The translations under genes were made by a program, and so were the position numbers. DNA of 59,748 nt from Brachionus plicatilis (lineage: Eukaryota > Rotifera > Eurotatoria > Ploima > Brachionidae). This document shows, one piece after another, positions 1 through 11,097 of this stretch; position 1 is the stretch's first letter; each line of letters opens with the position of its first letter. A model generated the notes under the pieces. That model saw nothing but the letters and a program-made list of their open reading frames with translations. It was not told where the DNA came from and did no database searches. Where the stretch lies: the NCBI GenBank assembly GCA_010279815.1, contig QEOQ01000508.1:3003873-3063620 (forward strand), read 5' to 3'.

Positions 1-255
1 TACTTGTAAATACTCATTTATATTAAATTATCTAATTGATTTTAATTAGTATTTTATTTTTTTCCTATTGGTTAGAATTAAATAATTTAAATTTTTTTAA
101 AAGTGGGGATTTTTCATGAAGGGGAATATTACACAATGGGATATTTTGACAGTGGGGATTTTGTAAAGTGGGGAAAAAAAAGTGGGGAATTTTCCTCTAA
201 ATCCTATGATTTGTTTATTTATTTTATTATCTGTAAAATAAATGTATGTATATAT

Positions 256-735
256 CAAAGTTGTATAAAAGTCACAACTGATAAGTCAAGTGCAAGTCAG
301 GACTTTGACTTGTTTCAAAAATTATAAAAAACAAGCCAAGATTTTAACTTGTTTTAAGAATAGAGTTAAAATAAATTAAAAGTCTTGAATTTTTTTATTC
401 AAAAAAAAATAAAATTATTTGTTTAAATTTCTTTTTCAATGTAAATATTGAAACATCATTTTTTAAACAATTCCCATGATTGTCATTTTCTTTTTAAGTG
501 AATTTATTAATAAAAAACAAAAAAATTTGTGCTTAAAAAAATTTTAGAAATAAATTAAACAAGATAAATAAAATTAAAAATTATAAAAAATCAAGATATA
601 AAAATAATTTATGACTTGTAATTTTCATAATTTTGAATCAAGTCGCGACTTGTTATTTTTAAAAAATACATTTTCAAGTCCAAGTCATACTTTGACTTGT
701 ATTTGACTTTTTTTCCTAGCTTTTATACAAGTCTG
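256..735. mobile_element. Degenerate hAT-type MITE (CAAAGTTGTATAAAAGTC ends)
   Basis: The ends are imperfect inverted repeats: CAAAGTTGTATAAAAGTC at 256–273 and its near complement ending at 735. They are flanked by GTATATAT (248–255) and GTAAATAT (736–743), which match at 7 of 8 bases, as expected for an old 8-bp target-site duplication. The interior is rich in AAGTC/GACTT words like the better preserved copies at 38226–38416 and 45198–45493. This looks like an old non-autonomous member of the same family; there is no coding capacity. Confidence 0.65.
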
Positions 736-829
736 GTAAATATTTAGTGTGAAAATTTTGATGGATTTCTTCATATCTTTTTTACATCATGAAAAAGTAT
801 GTGGAATAAAAAGAACCATAATTCATAAT

Positions 830-1036
830 TTACCATCTGAATTTATTGAAGTTTAAACAGTCAGTTACAGTCCTGAAAGCGTTGTAGAAGGATTTGTTAA
901 GACAGTTTACAATATGTCCTTCATTTATCAGTTGTTTTCCTGTCTTGGCAACTAGATATCTAATCTTGTCTTTGCATTTCTTTGGGTTGGGTTTGCATTG
1001 TCTAGCGACTTTCTTTTCATAGCTCAACACTGCCTC
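830..1036 (-). pseudogene. LINE ORF2 linker fragment (region just before the reverse transcriptase)
   Basis: The minus-strand reading (about 66 codons) contains YEKKVARQCKPNPKK and later LNKSFYNAF. This is the pattern of the segment linking the endonuclease to the reverse transcriptase in Jockey/CR1-type LINEs (F/YEKKLA, K-x-NPK-x-F, then LN-x-FF-x-x-VF). The comparable spot in the LINE fragment at 4619 reads LNEFFKSVF. There is no proper ATG and no RT core beside it, so it is a small dead piece. The family assignment rests on motif spacing only. Confidence 0.5.
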
Positions 1037-1199
1037 TGCTCCTAATTTTTGTACTTGAATATATAAAAATTTTAAATTTTTTATTTTTTATTTTATTTTA
1101 ATAGAACGAAATTTGTCATTTATTTTTATGGGCATTATTAATTTTTAAAAAATTTTAAAATTGATTACATTTTTTTGAGAATATTACTAATATTATTAA

Positions 1200-1400
1200 T
1201 ACAGTCTATCCTCGATTTTGTATTTTTCGATTTTGTGACAATTTGATTTTGTGACAGGATTTTTGAATAACGCACAGGAGGTATTATGATTTCCATGTTA
1301 ACTTAATTCGATTTTGTTACATTTTATTTTGTGACATTTTGATTTTATGACACGTTTTTCTTTTGACGCAGACGTATCACAAAATCGAGGATTGACTGTA
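1200..1400. mobile_element. pogo/Tc1-like MITE with TA target duplication
   Basis: A 201-bp element begins TACAGTCTATCCTCGATTTT and ends with the reverse complement (one mismatch in 22 bp). The TA dinucleotides at both ends fit the TA target duplication of the Tc1/mariner/pogo superfamily. The inside repeats the words TTTTGTGACA and GATTTTGT and has no ORF. CAGTC–CCTCG termini are typical of pogo/Tigger-related elements; compare the larger copy at 58134–58745. Confidence 0.75.
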
Positions 1401-1494
1401 TTATCATTTTTTTTTAATTTTTTATGATAACGAATTTTTAGTCTAACTTGCATGACTTGCATTTTTTTAATGTTTTTTACAAATGTTTTAAAAA

Positions 1495-2139
1495 GGGATA
1501 ATTGTTTCAGCAAACCCTTAAAATTTATCAAACACCCTTACTTAATAACACCTCTAAATCACTGTTCTGCACACTCATAAAAATTTTTTCAAACCCAAAA
1601 AGAATTAAACTTTTTTACAAATTTGACACTTTTTTAAAGTCTAAATAGCACACTTTTCTAGCGTATGGAAAACGCACTATAAAAATTTGAAAAATAAATC
1701 ATGACAAAATTTTTGCATGTAATTTTGAACAAAATAAAAATCTAATTTTATAATATCATAATTTAATAAAAATAAAAACTGACATTCACTTAGTTTAAGA
1801 TTTATAAGATAAAAAATGGCCGCTATATTTTCAGCCTTATTTTTGTAAAAACAAACAACTAAATAAATAGTTTTTTGAAATATAAATTGAAATATTGAAA
1901 TTAAAATTAAAAATAAAACTAAAATTAAATTTCTTTACAAATTTTATTAAATAATTAAAAGTCTGAATAACACACCATAAAAAGTGTGTTAAAAAGTTTT
2001 CTATGAATATTTCAGGATTTACTAAAAATTTCTTAAAAGGTATGGAGAACAGTGTTAAGGGTGTTTTTAAGTTAAGTGTGTTTCTTAAATTTTAAGGATG
2101 TTCTGTAACTATTTTTGCGTGTGCTGGTTAGGTAGACCC
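1495..2139. mobile_element. Foldback element ending in GGTAGACCC (long inverted arms)
   Basis: The left arm (about 1495–1670) and right arm (about 1975–2139) are imperfect inverted repeats rich in AACAC/GTGTT words. Aligned blocks include CCTTAAAATTTA, AAACACCCTTA and CACTGTTCT. The right end GGTTAGGTAGACCC matches the right end of the element at 14593–15334. The left end begins GGGATAATT, as that element begins GGGATTATT. GTTTTAAAA (1485–1493) and GTTTTAAGA (2140–2148) look like a 9-bp target duplication with one mismatch. No ORF is present. Confidence 0.6.
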
Positions 2140-2148
2140 GTTTTAAGA

Positions 2149-2685
2149 ATATAAAAGAGTAGTCATCAATAATAAATAAGATTATGGACTTTTATTGGTT
2201 TCAAAGTTTGATTTGGTAGAGAAAAAATATTTATTTCCAAAATCTGACTTATTTATGACCCTCAATTTTACTTTCATAAATTTTTAATTTAAAGAAAGAA
2301 TAATCTTTTGGGCATTAAAACAACTCTGAATGTTCCCAGTAACACATTCACTGATTTTTTCAGTTTGCAGCGTTTTCTACTGCTTAGTGATTATTTCAGA
2401 GTTTTTTTTTCTAGGTCATGAGTCTTGTTCTTATAAAGTATAATATAAAGTAAATTTTTTTAATATTGAAAAAAATATGTAAAACCGTAACTGTGTCCGT
2501 ATTGACCGGGCAACTTTTTAACCCTATAAAACCCGTTTCTTATTGATTAATATAGAAACAAAATATTTAATAAATAATTAAATTTTTACAAAGCCTTTGG
2601 GAAAAGTGATACTCACACTTTATTTCATAAGTATATTTATAAATTCAAAACATTATTAATATGATCTGAAAAATTCTAACTCAAG
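2149..2685. other. Stretch with no supportable gene
   Basis: AT-rich DNA between the foldback and the channel exon. All frames are short and no conserved motif was recognised. If the TRP-like gene were complete its upstream exons should lie here, but no earlier transmembrane segments can be read. Confidence 0.5.
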
Positions 2686-3423
2686 TCGTTGATATATTTG
2701 TATGGCTATTAATTTTCATAATTGTGTGGATACCATTTACATCAAGTTTTTACATGCTTTATGGAAATGGCCTGACAATTAATTGCGATCCAAATAGTGA
2801 ACAATGTCTGAATGGAAACAAAACCATTTTGAATGAGATGGGCACTTATAATAAAGCAATGTTTTTTCTGTATTCAGTTACTCTTGGCTTTTCAGAGTTT
2901 GATTTTGAAGTAACCTTCCTTTTTTCTTCTAATTTTGGATCAATTTTGAGTTTTTTTAAAGAAATATAACGAAATTGACAGTGAAATATCTGAGTTTATG
3001 GCTGCGTTATATATTGGTGTTACATCTCTGATTATGGTCAATATTTTAATCGCTTTGATTACCAGCACCTTTGAAAGAATTAGTAGTTCTTCAAAAAGCC
3101 TTTATTTGCTGGAAAAAGCTAAAGAGATAATACTTTTTGAGCATGGATTGTGTGAGAGTTCACGTATTAAATTAGCACGTCGAGTTCCTGATGAATATTA
3201 TGCACTTTATAAGCCAAATTTGGAAAAAGATGATTTGGGAATTAAAAATTTTATCAAACCAATTTCTGATTCTGTCAAAGATTTGAATTTGAGATTTACG
3301 ATGCACAAAATGATTTCGAATAATTCAAATAATTTGGATTTTGAAAGACTCGAAAATAAAATAGATAATATAGAAAGATATGTTTCAATGCTAGCAAATC
3401 AAAATAATGGTAAGGATTTCTAA
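2686..3423 (+). CDS. TRP-superfamily cation channel, C-terminal part (5' truncated)
   Basis: Two exons are readable. The first (about 2686–2909) encodes a hydrophobic S5-like segment (IFVWLLIFIIVWIPF), an extracellular loop and a pore-like stretch ending GFSEFDFE. A 52-bp intron (2910–2961, GTAACC…AAAG) joins it in phase 0 to an exon at 2962–3423. That exon encodes an S6-like helix (IMVNILIALITSTFERI) and a 120-residue cytoplasmic tail ending in a short coiled-coil-like region. The order helix–pore–helix and the NxLIALxxxTFE ending fit the Ion_trans/TRP superfamily; the subfamily cannot be named. An in-frame stop at 2667 and the absence of S1–S4 or ankyrin-coding exons upstream mean the 5' part is missing, unrecognised or far away. 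The 5' splice edge near 2685 is a guess. Confidence 0.65.
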
Positions 3424-3758
3424 TGAAAAAAAACTTTTATTTAAATTTTATTATTTATTGTTCAGATAATTCAAAAGTTGATGTTTTGTACCTCAAGAAA
3501 AATAAGAATTCACCTTAATAAAATGATCAAAACAAGCCAAATCCAAGTTTGCTATCAAACAATTCAAAATAAATTTGTGCAGTTATTTCTACCATTAAAA
3601 TGTTTAATAAAATCTGAAATAAATATTTCTGATTTTTTAAATTATTTTTTTAATGCTTTATTCTATTGTTCGATATTGTAAAAAAAATTATGCTTAAAGT
3701 CAAACTTATTAATTAAATACAGCATTTTTACTTGTGAATTTTGTATTAGGAGCAGCGC

Positions 3759-3846
3759 CTAGGGTTGGTCGACCGGTTAAGAGTAACTGGTTTTGAACCA
3801 GTTAGACTATAAACCAATTTAAATGTATAACCCGTTATAAAAACCG
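3759..3846. repeat. 88-bp CTAGGGTTGG repeat, copy 1
   Basis: Starts CTAGGGTTGGTCGACCGGTT and contains nested ACCGG/CCGGT palindromes. It is repeated almost base for base at 4192–4279. The neighbourhood to about 4120 holds further inverted ACCGGTT pieces, so this is probably one arm of a degenerate palindromic transposon. Confidence 0.7.
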
Positions 3847-4191
3847 GTACATATAATTTTTTTTAAAAATCGATTGGATTTTTTAAAATTTTAAGTTTAA
3901 AACCTTTTTTAAAGTAAAAGAGAATTTTTTAATTTCTATTAGAAAAATTATTTGAAAAAAATCTTTAAAATATAAAAAAATCAACTCGATTTTATACAAA
4001 AATTATATTAACCGGTTTTACTTAATAACCGATTTCAAAAACCGGTTATTCATTTAAACTGGTTTCAATGTATTTTTAAATTTTGACAGATAATTATTAT
4101 CATCATTGCCGCGTTAGAAACCTAGAATTTAAGAATTTTTTTAAAAAAAAATAAATTATCATCTTTCATTTCGTCTTAATTTGCGGCACTG

Positions 4192-4350
4192 CTAGGGTTG
4201 GTCGACCGGTTAAGAGTAACCGGTTTTGAACCAGTTAGACTATAAACCAATTTAAATGTATAACCCGTTATAAAAACCGCTGCTAGGGTTGGTTGTCTAA
4301 CGCGGCATTGATGATAATAATTATCTGTCAAAAATTTAAATGTCTTGAAA
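4192..4350. repeat. CTAGGGTTGG repeat copy 2 plus inverted partner
   Basis: 4192–4279 repeats 3759–3846 in direct orientation. A third CTAGGGTTGG start follows at 4283 and runs into CTAACGCGGCATTGATGATA, whose complement is seen at about 4085–4120. The arrangement suggests copies of one palindromic element inserted into or recombined with each other. Confidence 0.6.
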
Positions 4351-4618
4351 AATTATTGCCAATTTATTTCAACTAACCTTATCGATTAAATTCTGATTCT
4401 GTCTAATTTTTTAGGGATTGAAGAATATATAACAAAAAAAGCTTTTTATATTATTTTTATTATATTTATTTATTTGGGTCTAGTCGGTTATGTTATCGGT
4501 CCATAACCTAATAGTTTATCGAAGTGGTCATGGTCGGATAGGTTATTATGGTCGGTGTTATTTATAATGATAGCATAAATTCGCGACTGATAGCATAACA
4601 AAAACGCAACATACATAA

Positions 4619-6330
4619 ACAAATCTAAATGAATTTTTTAAATCAGTGTTTAGCGTATACGATTTCTCTGAGTTACCATTATTTGATCACAAAACTGAAC
4701 AAATCTGCGAGCCAACGACCGACGAGCTTTTTAATGTAAGTAAAATTTGTGATAAATTAAAAGCCTTAGATCAAAACAAAGCTATTGGCCCTGACAAGAT
4801 CTGTAATAGAGTTCTAAAAAATTCCGCTGAAGCATTTTCTGTTCCCCTTTCAAAAATTTTTCGTGCATCATTTAACAATGGTATGGTGCCGACTCAATGG
4901 AAACAAGCGAATATTACTCCTTTGCACAAAAGTGGAAGTCGACTTGAGGCTAAAAATTACCGCCCAGTATCGTTAACAAGTGTGGTATGTAAAGTTTTCG
5001 GAAGCGTTGTTAAAGATGTCATGTTAAAACACCTTTTGGAAAATAATTTAATATCCGTTTCTCAACATGGTTTTATCCCTAATAAGTCGTCTACTACAAA
5101 CATGCTAGAAACAATCGACATCATTACAAATGGTCTTTCAAGTGGTTTTCCAGTTGATGTTATATATACTGACTTTGCTAAGGCATTTGACAAAGTCTCT
5201 CATCGCAAGTTGCTTTATATGCTTAAATTTTATGGTTTTGGTGAGAAATTGATACGATGGATCAAAAATTTCTTAGTTGGCCGTACCCAAAGAGTGGTGC
5301 TGGGAGAGCATCAATCTGTTTGGACCGAGGTAACAAGTGGTGTAGCACAAGGATCGGTCTTAGGACCTTTGCTGTTCGTTATTTTTATAAATGACATGCT
5401 GGAGATGATCAATTCCCATTGTGAAGCCTAAGCTGATGATACCAAGATGATCTCAGTCATAAAAAACTTAAAATGTATGGAAACATTACAGAAAGATTTG
5501 GATAATGTGGCAAGATGGTCTAGTGATTGATCTACTCATTTAAATGCCGATAAGTGTAAGATTGTACATTTTGGAAGGCTAAACAAGAAATTTGACTATG
5601 ATATTCAATTTGGCCCAAGTAAAAAACCATTAACCAAGTCAGATTGTGAGAAAGATCTTGGGATATATATAAATCATGACTTAAAATGGAACGTCCAAAT
5701 ACGAAACTGTACAGCAAAAGCAAACAAAATATTAGCCATGATTATGAAAGCATTTAAATTCCGAGAAAAAAATAATATCAAGCTTCTTTATACATCGTTA
5801 GTGAGACCGCACTTAGTTTACGCTATTAGCACTTGGTGTCCGTATCTCGAGAAAGACGTTATCGAACTAGCAAAGGTGCAGAGAAGAGCCACAAAACTTA
5901 TTTCAGGGCTTAAAAACCTTGACTATGCGCAACGTTTAAAAGAACTTGGACTTAGAGATCTACAAACAAGGAGACTACGAGGAGATCTAATTCAAATGTA
6001 CAAATTGGCAAACAATCTAGAGAAAGTGAATTTTGTAAATTGACTTGAAATCGGTTATGAATTAAGCTACAATTTAAGAAGGCACATAAAATCAATGCAT
6101 TGAGAGCAAGTTAGGAATTGTTTACCAAGATTTAACTTTTTTGTTAACAGGGTTGTGGACGATTAGAACAGTCTGCCGGTGGATGTGGTCGAAGCAAGAA
6201 GTTTGAACTGTTTCAAATCGAAACTTGACAAGTGGCTCTTTGAAAATCGCGAAGTATCTGCTACAGCTCAGTAGAGCTTGCTTGAATCTTATTCAAGTTG
6301 CAGATTATTTTTACTACTACTACTACTACA
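4619..6330 (+). pseudogene. Non-LTR retrotransposon (LINE) reverse transcriptase, 5' truncated and disabled
   Basis: The reading opens at about 4619 with LNEFFKSVF and runs through recognisable RT blocks: KAIGPDKICNRVLK, WKQANITPLHKSG, NYRPVSLTS, DFAKAFDKVSH, GVAQGSVLGPLLFVIFIND. The catalytic YADD box is broken: the Tyr codon is TAA at 5429–5431, immediately followed by ADDTK. A second stop replaces Trp in the WSSDW motif near 5528. Reading resumes through the thumb (LNADKCKIVHF, then 5738–6043 with YTSLVRPHLVYA) and decays after 6043. The fragment ends in a (CTA)n run at about 6309–6329, acting as its 3' tail. Clade is probably Jockey/CR1-like. The 5' truncation is the usual outcome of target-primed reverse transcription. 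Confidence 0.9.
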
Positions 6331-6782
6331 TAAATTTTATATTAGAAAAAATTTTGTATTTATAGCTTTTTCAAATATTGTATAATTTTGTATAAATTAA
6401 AGCGAGACTGTGAAAACGTTAAGCAATGAAAAAACCCTAAACCATGTCCAATTTGTGCGGTATACATGGAAGGGGATCGTGTAGTCAACATGCATATAGC
6501 TCTCTATCATAAAAATAAGATAAAAATGTTTAATTTTTTATTTGACTTTTACATTGAAATTTAAATAAATTGACAGAAGACTCGAATTAAAATTAATAAA
6601 ATCGTTTGTTAAATTTTTTTATTTTCTAAGAATTTAAAATTAGTTTTATGAAATAATCTGAATTTAATTTTAGTTATCCTAATTGATAGCGTTACATAAG
6701 TCTCGGTAAGATATTTTAAGTTAAGGTTAGCTAGAAAAAAAAAATAAAAAAAAAATGAAGAGTTTCGCTTGTACGAAAACAA

Positions 6783-6940
6783 AGTAACGTAATTACCCGA
6801 ATTTACTGACATGTCATTAAATTTTTTAGTGACATGTCACTATAGAATCTTTTACATGTTATAACAGCGTGTCACTAAAATAGAGTACTCTATTTTAAAG
6901 ACATGTCACTCAATTCAGATGATTACGTTAACAAAAGATT
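6783..6940. mobile_element. MITE with GTGACATGTCAC repeats, copy 1
   Basis: About 150 bp beginning GTAATTACCCGAATTTACTG and ending with an imperfect complement (AATTCAGATGATTAC). Inside are repeated GTGACATGTCAC palindromes and AAAATAGAGTACTCTATTTT. The same sequence occurs in reverse orientation at 23578–23710, which proves it is a dispersed repeat. No coding capacity. Confidence 0.7.
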
Positions 6941-7134
6941 TTATACATTTAATTTTATAATTTTTTTTACAATTTAAATTACATCGCCAGAATTGGCGTT
7001 AATTGAATAAATAAATAAATTAATAAAAAATAAATAATTAAAAATTACAGATAACCCATCCGACCATGACCACTTCGACAACCTATTTGGTTATCGACCG
7101 ATAACATAACCGACTAGACCCATATATTTATTTT

Positions 7135-7175
7135 AATCTACAAGAGCTTTAGTTCAGTACAGATAAACAAATAAT
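7135..7175 (+). repeat. 3' tail of the CAGATAAACAAATAAA SINE-like family
   Basis: GAGCTTTAGTTCAGTACAGA followed by TAAACAAATAAT matches the 3' end of the repeat at 15390–15736. It is a severely 5'-truncated copy just downstream of the symporter gene. Confidence 0.55.
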
Positions 7176-7316
7176 TTATAACAGTTTTTTAATTAAAAAA
7201 AGGTTGAATTTGATATATTCCAAAATTTTACTAAAAAATAAACAATTTTTGGTTGATTTTAAAAATAAAACAATAAAACAAAAATTAAGAATTCGTTTTA
7301 TTACTAATTGATCTCC

Positions 7317-10300
7317 TCATAAATTCATCATTTGTAACTTTTCATCAATCGATTCATTGTCAATTTTTTTTCTATATTTATCACCACCAAAAACCAACAA
7401 ATCTGGATCTGGTTTAGTTCTGTCCTTGTCGAAAAGGTTAGTTATTAAGCTAACCAAAATGCCAATAAAAAAAACATTAAACACAGCCAACAAGCTATAC
7501 CAGTAATAAGACAAATCATAGATTTTACTAAAATAAAAAAATTGAGTGAAATATTTAAAAAAAAAAATTATTTACCTAAATCCTTCATTCTGTATTGTAG
7601 CTTTAATTGAGCTGTTGCTATTATTTAATGGAATAGTTGAACTGATAGTCTCCATACACATGTCAATCTTAAAACTTTTTGATAAAGGTCTATTACCATT
7701 AAGAATAGCACTTAATCCAAGCCAAAAATTAAATCCTGTGCTAACTAATAGACCAGCTAAAGCTCCCTATATACAAAAATTTTTAAGAATTACAAAAAAT
7801 ATTTTTATCAACCTTGGAGTTCGAAAAAGGAATCATCATTCCAAGCATCATTACACCAAGTAAGGGACCACCTAGTAGACCGAATATACTGAGAGAAAGC
7901 TGTAGAACTGTTGATCCAACATATTTACACAGATAAGCCAAGCCGATTGTTATAAGTCCAAAGCAACCGGCTTAATTTTTTAAAATTAAAATAAAATTTT
8001 CACTTTAATTTAAATTAATACCCAAAAAATTGGTTAGTATTATTGATCGCTTATGAGACATTTTTTTAAGTTTATATGAGGTATAAATTGGATAAATAAA
8101 ATCATGAAGAAAAACAGCTGAAAGAGAATTTAAGCCAGATGAGACAGTACTCAAAGCTGCACTGTAAATACAAGCAATAAATATTCCGGGCAGACCATAG
8201 AAATTTTTTAATAAATCAACTACAAAATAAGGCAATAATTGATCATAATTTGAAATTTGATTGTTTAATAATGGATCACATCCGAAGTAATTGGCATAGG
8301 CTACAAAACCACACAAACAACAAATGACCAAAATAGAAAATGTTCCCAAAAGATTGATCATCATTGCTCTGAAAAATGAGAAAGTTATATTCGAAGAAAA
8401 AAAAATAAATGATTACATTTGAGCATCCCTGATACTTGGCAATGTCAGATAGCGCTGAATGGTAGCTTGATTTGAACCGTAAACTGTAAGTGAAGTGAAA
8501 AATCCACCGATCATTATAGACCAAAAAGTGTGTCTTTCAAATGGACTCGGATTAAAACTTTAAAAAAAAAATTAATTTTTTTTAAATTAAAATTTTTTTT
8601 CCATACTCAAAAAATTCTAATCTGTCTCCTTCAACTAATTTCTGATAAACGGCATCAACTCCACCAACTCGATTTGTGCCAAGAATAATTATCAATATGA
8701 GTCCTGAAAACATGACGATCGATTGGAACGTATCGGTGAATACCTTTCAATAAGTTTTTTAAGTTTATATTAAAATTTTGTTTTTTTTTCACTCACAACT
8801 GCTTTCATTCCTCCAAGACTTGTATAAATCGTACAAACCAATCCTGTTGAAACTATCGACAGCCATAATGGTATACCAGTAACTAAAAAGAAAAACAATC
8901 TTTTGTTAAATTAAAATTTGAAAAAAAATCTAAAATCTTCTTTAGCTTAATTTATAATTAATAGAATACAAAAAATATTTGCATGAATTATTTATTTTGA
9001 TCGAATTAAAAATATTTAACTCTTATTACTTAAAAAAATTTTTTTTAAAGATCTAAATTTCATTTAGAATATTTAAAAACAAGCTTTTGACCAGAAACTT
9101 CTAAAATGTGCAATATTTTTAAACCCCATGATTTTTTTTGCGACTTGAAAATCAAATTTAGTTAATTAATAGGTATTATCGTCGTGGTTTTCTTTTCTTA
9201 CATGAAATTGCGTAATTCTACGTAAATTTTAGTAAATTTAAAAATAATTTTTTAAGATTTTAAAAAATAAAAACAATATCTTTGATTTTTAAGCTAATGA
9301 AAAGTTTAATAGAACTAAGTAAATTTTCCATTTTAAATTTAATTTTTCATTAACTTAGTTTTTTTACTGAAATCTACGTAAATTATGGTTATGTACAGCG
9401 GTTTTCCGGATTTAGTAATTTATGATAATTTACGTAAAAAATAGTAAATTTAAAATATTTTACGTAAAATTTGGTAAATATACTATTTTTTACGTAAATT
9501 ATTGTAAATTACTAAATCCGGTACACCACTGTAAGAAAATCATTAAAAAAATTCAATAATTATTTCTTAGCACCAGCTTTTTTAGTAGCTTCAGTGGTGA
9601 TTTGATTAAAATTTTACCAAATTTTACGATAATTTCCCTAACTCGTCGAAATTTCAAAATAATTCACGATAATTTAGGTGAATTACCATAAAATGTTGTC
9701 AAATCACCACTAAAGCTACCCAAAAAGCTGGTGCCAAAGTATAATTATTTAATTGTCATCATTATTTTCTGACATAACCATAATTTACGTAGATTTCGAT
9801 AAATTACTCAAGTCAAAAATGAAAAATTAACTCAATTTTATAAATATTTTCCTTAGCTAAGTTTAGTAATTTAATGCTTCTTTATCCTCATTTTTTCAGC
9901 ATACCTTGTTCGATTGCAAGCGATGGAGAGTATAAAACTACGGCCATGTAACAGAACTTAAAAAAAGGAATTGTAAATTTTATTTTTTAGATGTTAAAAG
10001 TCAGAACCAACCATTTGGACACAGAATATGATTGATGCACAAGTTCTGACCGAATTATTAAATCTTCTTTGTAGGTACTTGGATAATGATTTAATTGAGA
10101 GAAAATGAAAATCGTTTGAAAAAAATTACCTCATAAGCACTCGTGATACCGAGTCTGTGATAAAATGGTACAAAAAAGAAAGTTGCGAATGGTTGCGTGA
10201 TGAAATAAGAGATGCCAATTAATAAATACATTGAGCCAAATTGGTACATTTCTCTGGCAAAGCCTAAAATGGAAATAGCTGATGTGAAACTAGCCATAAT

Positions 10301-10477
10301 AGACATTGCCACTGGAAATATTTTAAGTTTTCTGCCACCGAGAAGAACTCTATCCACAGTTTTTTTGTGTCTATCCTTCCAGGCATAGTAGAAACCAATG
10401 CCGGCCGATATTGATAACATTAAAACAAAGAGAGCATAGTCAATAAAGCTAAATCTACTGCTCATTTCTACATTCAT
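7317..10477 (-). CDS. Sodium/solute symporter (SLC5 family, multivitamin/monocarboxylate transporter-like)
   Basis: Ten exons join in frame to 1737 nt (578 aa), normal for SLC5A5/6/8-type transporters. Exons: 10477–10130, 10077–10012, 9956–9905, 8882–8797, 8743–8607, 8557–8417, 8368–8022, 7970–7813, 7766–7576, 7527–7317. All introns are GT–AG on the minus strand. The protein starts [20 protein letters not shown] and carries SSS-family signatures: [19 protein letters not shown] (Na+-binding region), [50 protein letters not shown], and [15 protein letters not shown] in a late helix. The family moves organic anions or vitamins across the plasma membrane with Na+; the actual substrate cannot be read. 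The final exon has [11 protein letters not shown], typical of the last transmembrane helix. An AATAAA complement at 7297–7302 follows the stop. The 1-kb third intron (8883–9904) contains transposon insertions. Confidence 0.93.
9320..9870. mobile_element. Long palindromic element in symporter intron 3, interrupted by a second MITE
   Basis: The core hairpin 9570–9734 begins GCACCAGCTTTTTTAGTAGC and ends with its complement GCTACCCAAAAAGCTGGTGC. The arms extend outward: GAAATCTACGTAAATTATGG at 9370–9389 has its complement at about 9777–9797, and TTAATTTTTCATT is mirrored further out. The left arm is split by the MITE at 9394–9533, absent from the right arm. The outer limits are approximate; no ORF is present. 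Confidence 0.7.
9394..9533. mobile_element. mariner-type MITE nested inside another element (TA duplication)
   Basis: The element reads TACAGCGGTTTTCCGGATTT … AAATCCGGTACACCACTGTA. The terminal repeats are about 45 bp with a few mismatches and TA lies at both ends. The unbroken right arm of the host palindrome reads, on its complement, GGTTATGTCAGAAAAT, so the pre-insertion site of the left arm can be inferred as GGTTATGTAAGAAAAT. This is direct evidence for insertion at TA. Confidence 0.8.
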
Positions 10478-11097
10478 TCTAAAAAATTGAAAACAAGTTG
10501 ATTAAAAAATTATTCAATTAAATTGAAACTTATTCTTGAAAAATTGCATTTTTTAAATTATTTTAGCTTTTCATTAAGAAATTGTAAGATTAATTTTGTA
10601 CAAAATTTGGAATCAAATTATTCCAAAATTAGTAAAAAAAAAAGAAGGGCATAATTTATTGATTGATAAATAATTAAAATGTAAAATTTTCATTCAAATT
10701 TTTCAAATTATTACCATGGAATAATCAGCTATTTTAACATTCTACTCCAAGAAATATTCAATTCAAAACTTAGTTTAATTTTATTCAATTAAAAAAAATT
10801 TAAGTCACAAATAATTTTAATTAAATTAAAAAAATAATTCGAATTTTTCTATCTTTATTTTTTCATATTAGGACAAGGCCACTATTACATATTATATATC
10901 AAAATAAAGGATAAACTTTAAGCATTTAAATCAAGTATTTTATTCAGTAACTTCCCCTTGTTCTCTCGGAAATTTTCAACTTAATGGTTGACTTTCGCGC
11001 AGTGTTCAAGTCTGAATTTTATCTGTATTTTAATGCAAAATAGATGTTAGTCAGGCAATTTTGATACTTTTCAAATTATTTTTCAAATATTTTTTTT
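10478..11097. other. Stretch with no supportable gene
   Basis: AT-rich sequence upstream of the symporter start codon. The symporter promoter should lie here, but no clear TATA or initiator can be singled out from the many AT runs, and no coding pattern was seen. Confidence 0.5.

Larger units (their letters stand above)
4476..7121. mobile_element. 72-bp inverted repeats (GGGTCTAGTCGGTTATG) bracketing a LINE fragment
   Basis: 4475–4546 and 7051–7122 are inverted copies of about 72 bp with a few mismatches, each with its outer end GGGTCTAGTCGGTTATG. Between them lie a LINE reverse-transcriptase pseudogene (4619–6330) and a small MITE (6783–6940). Either this is one DNA element with terminal inverted repeats that took later insertions, or two solo copies of a repeat happen to face each other. 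No transposase reading of its own was seen inside. Confidence 0.55.

Noticed and set aside
103..327. 74-codon plus-strand frame near the left edge
   Set aside because: It begins at GTG, follows GTGGGGATTTT-like repeats and overlaps a MITE; no protein character.
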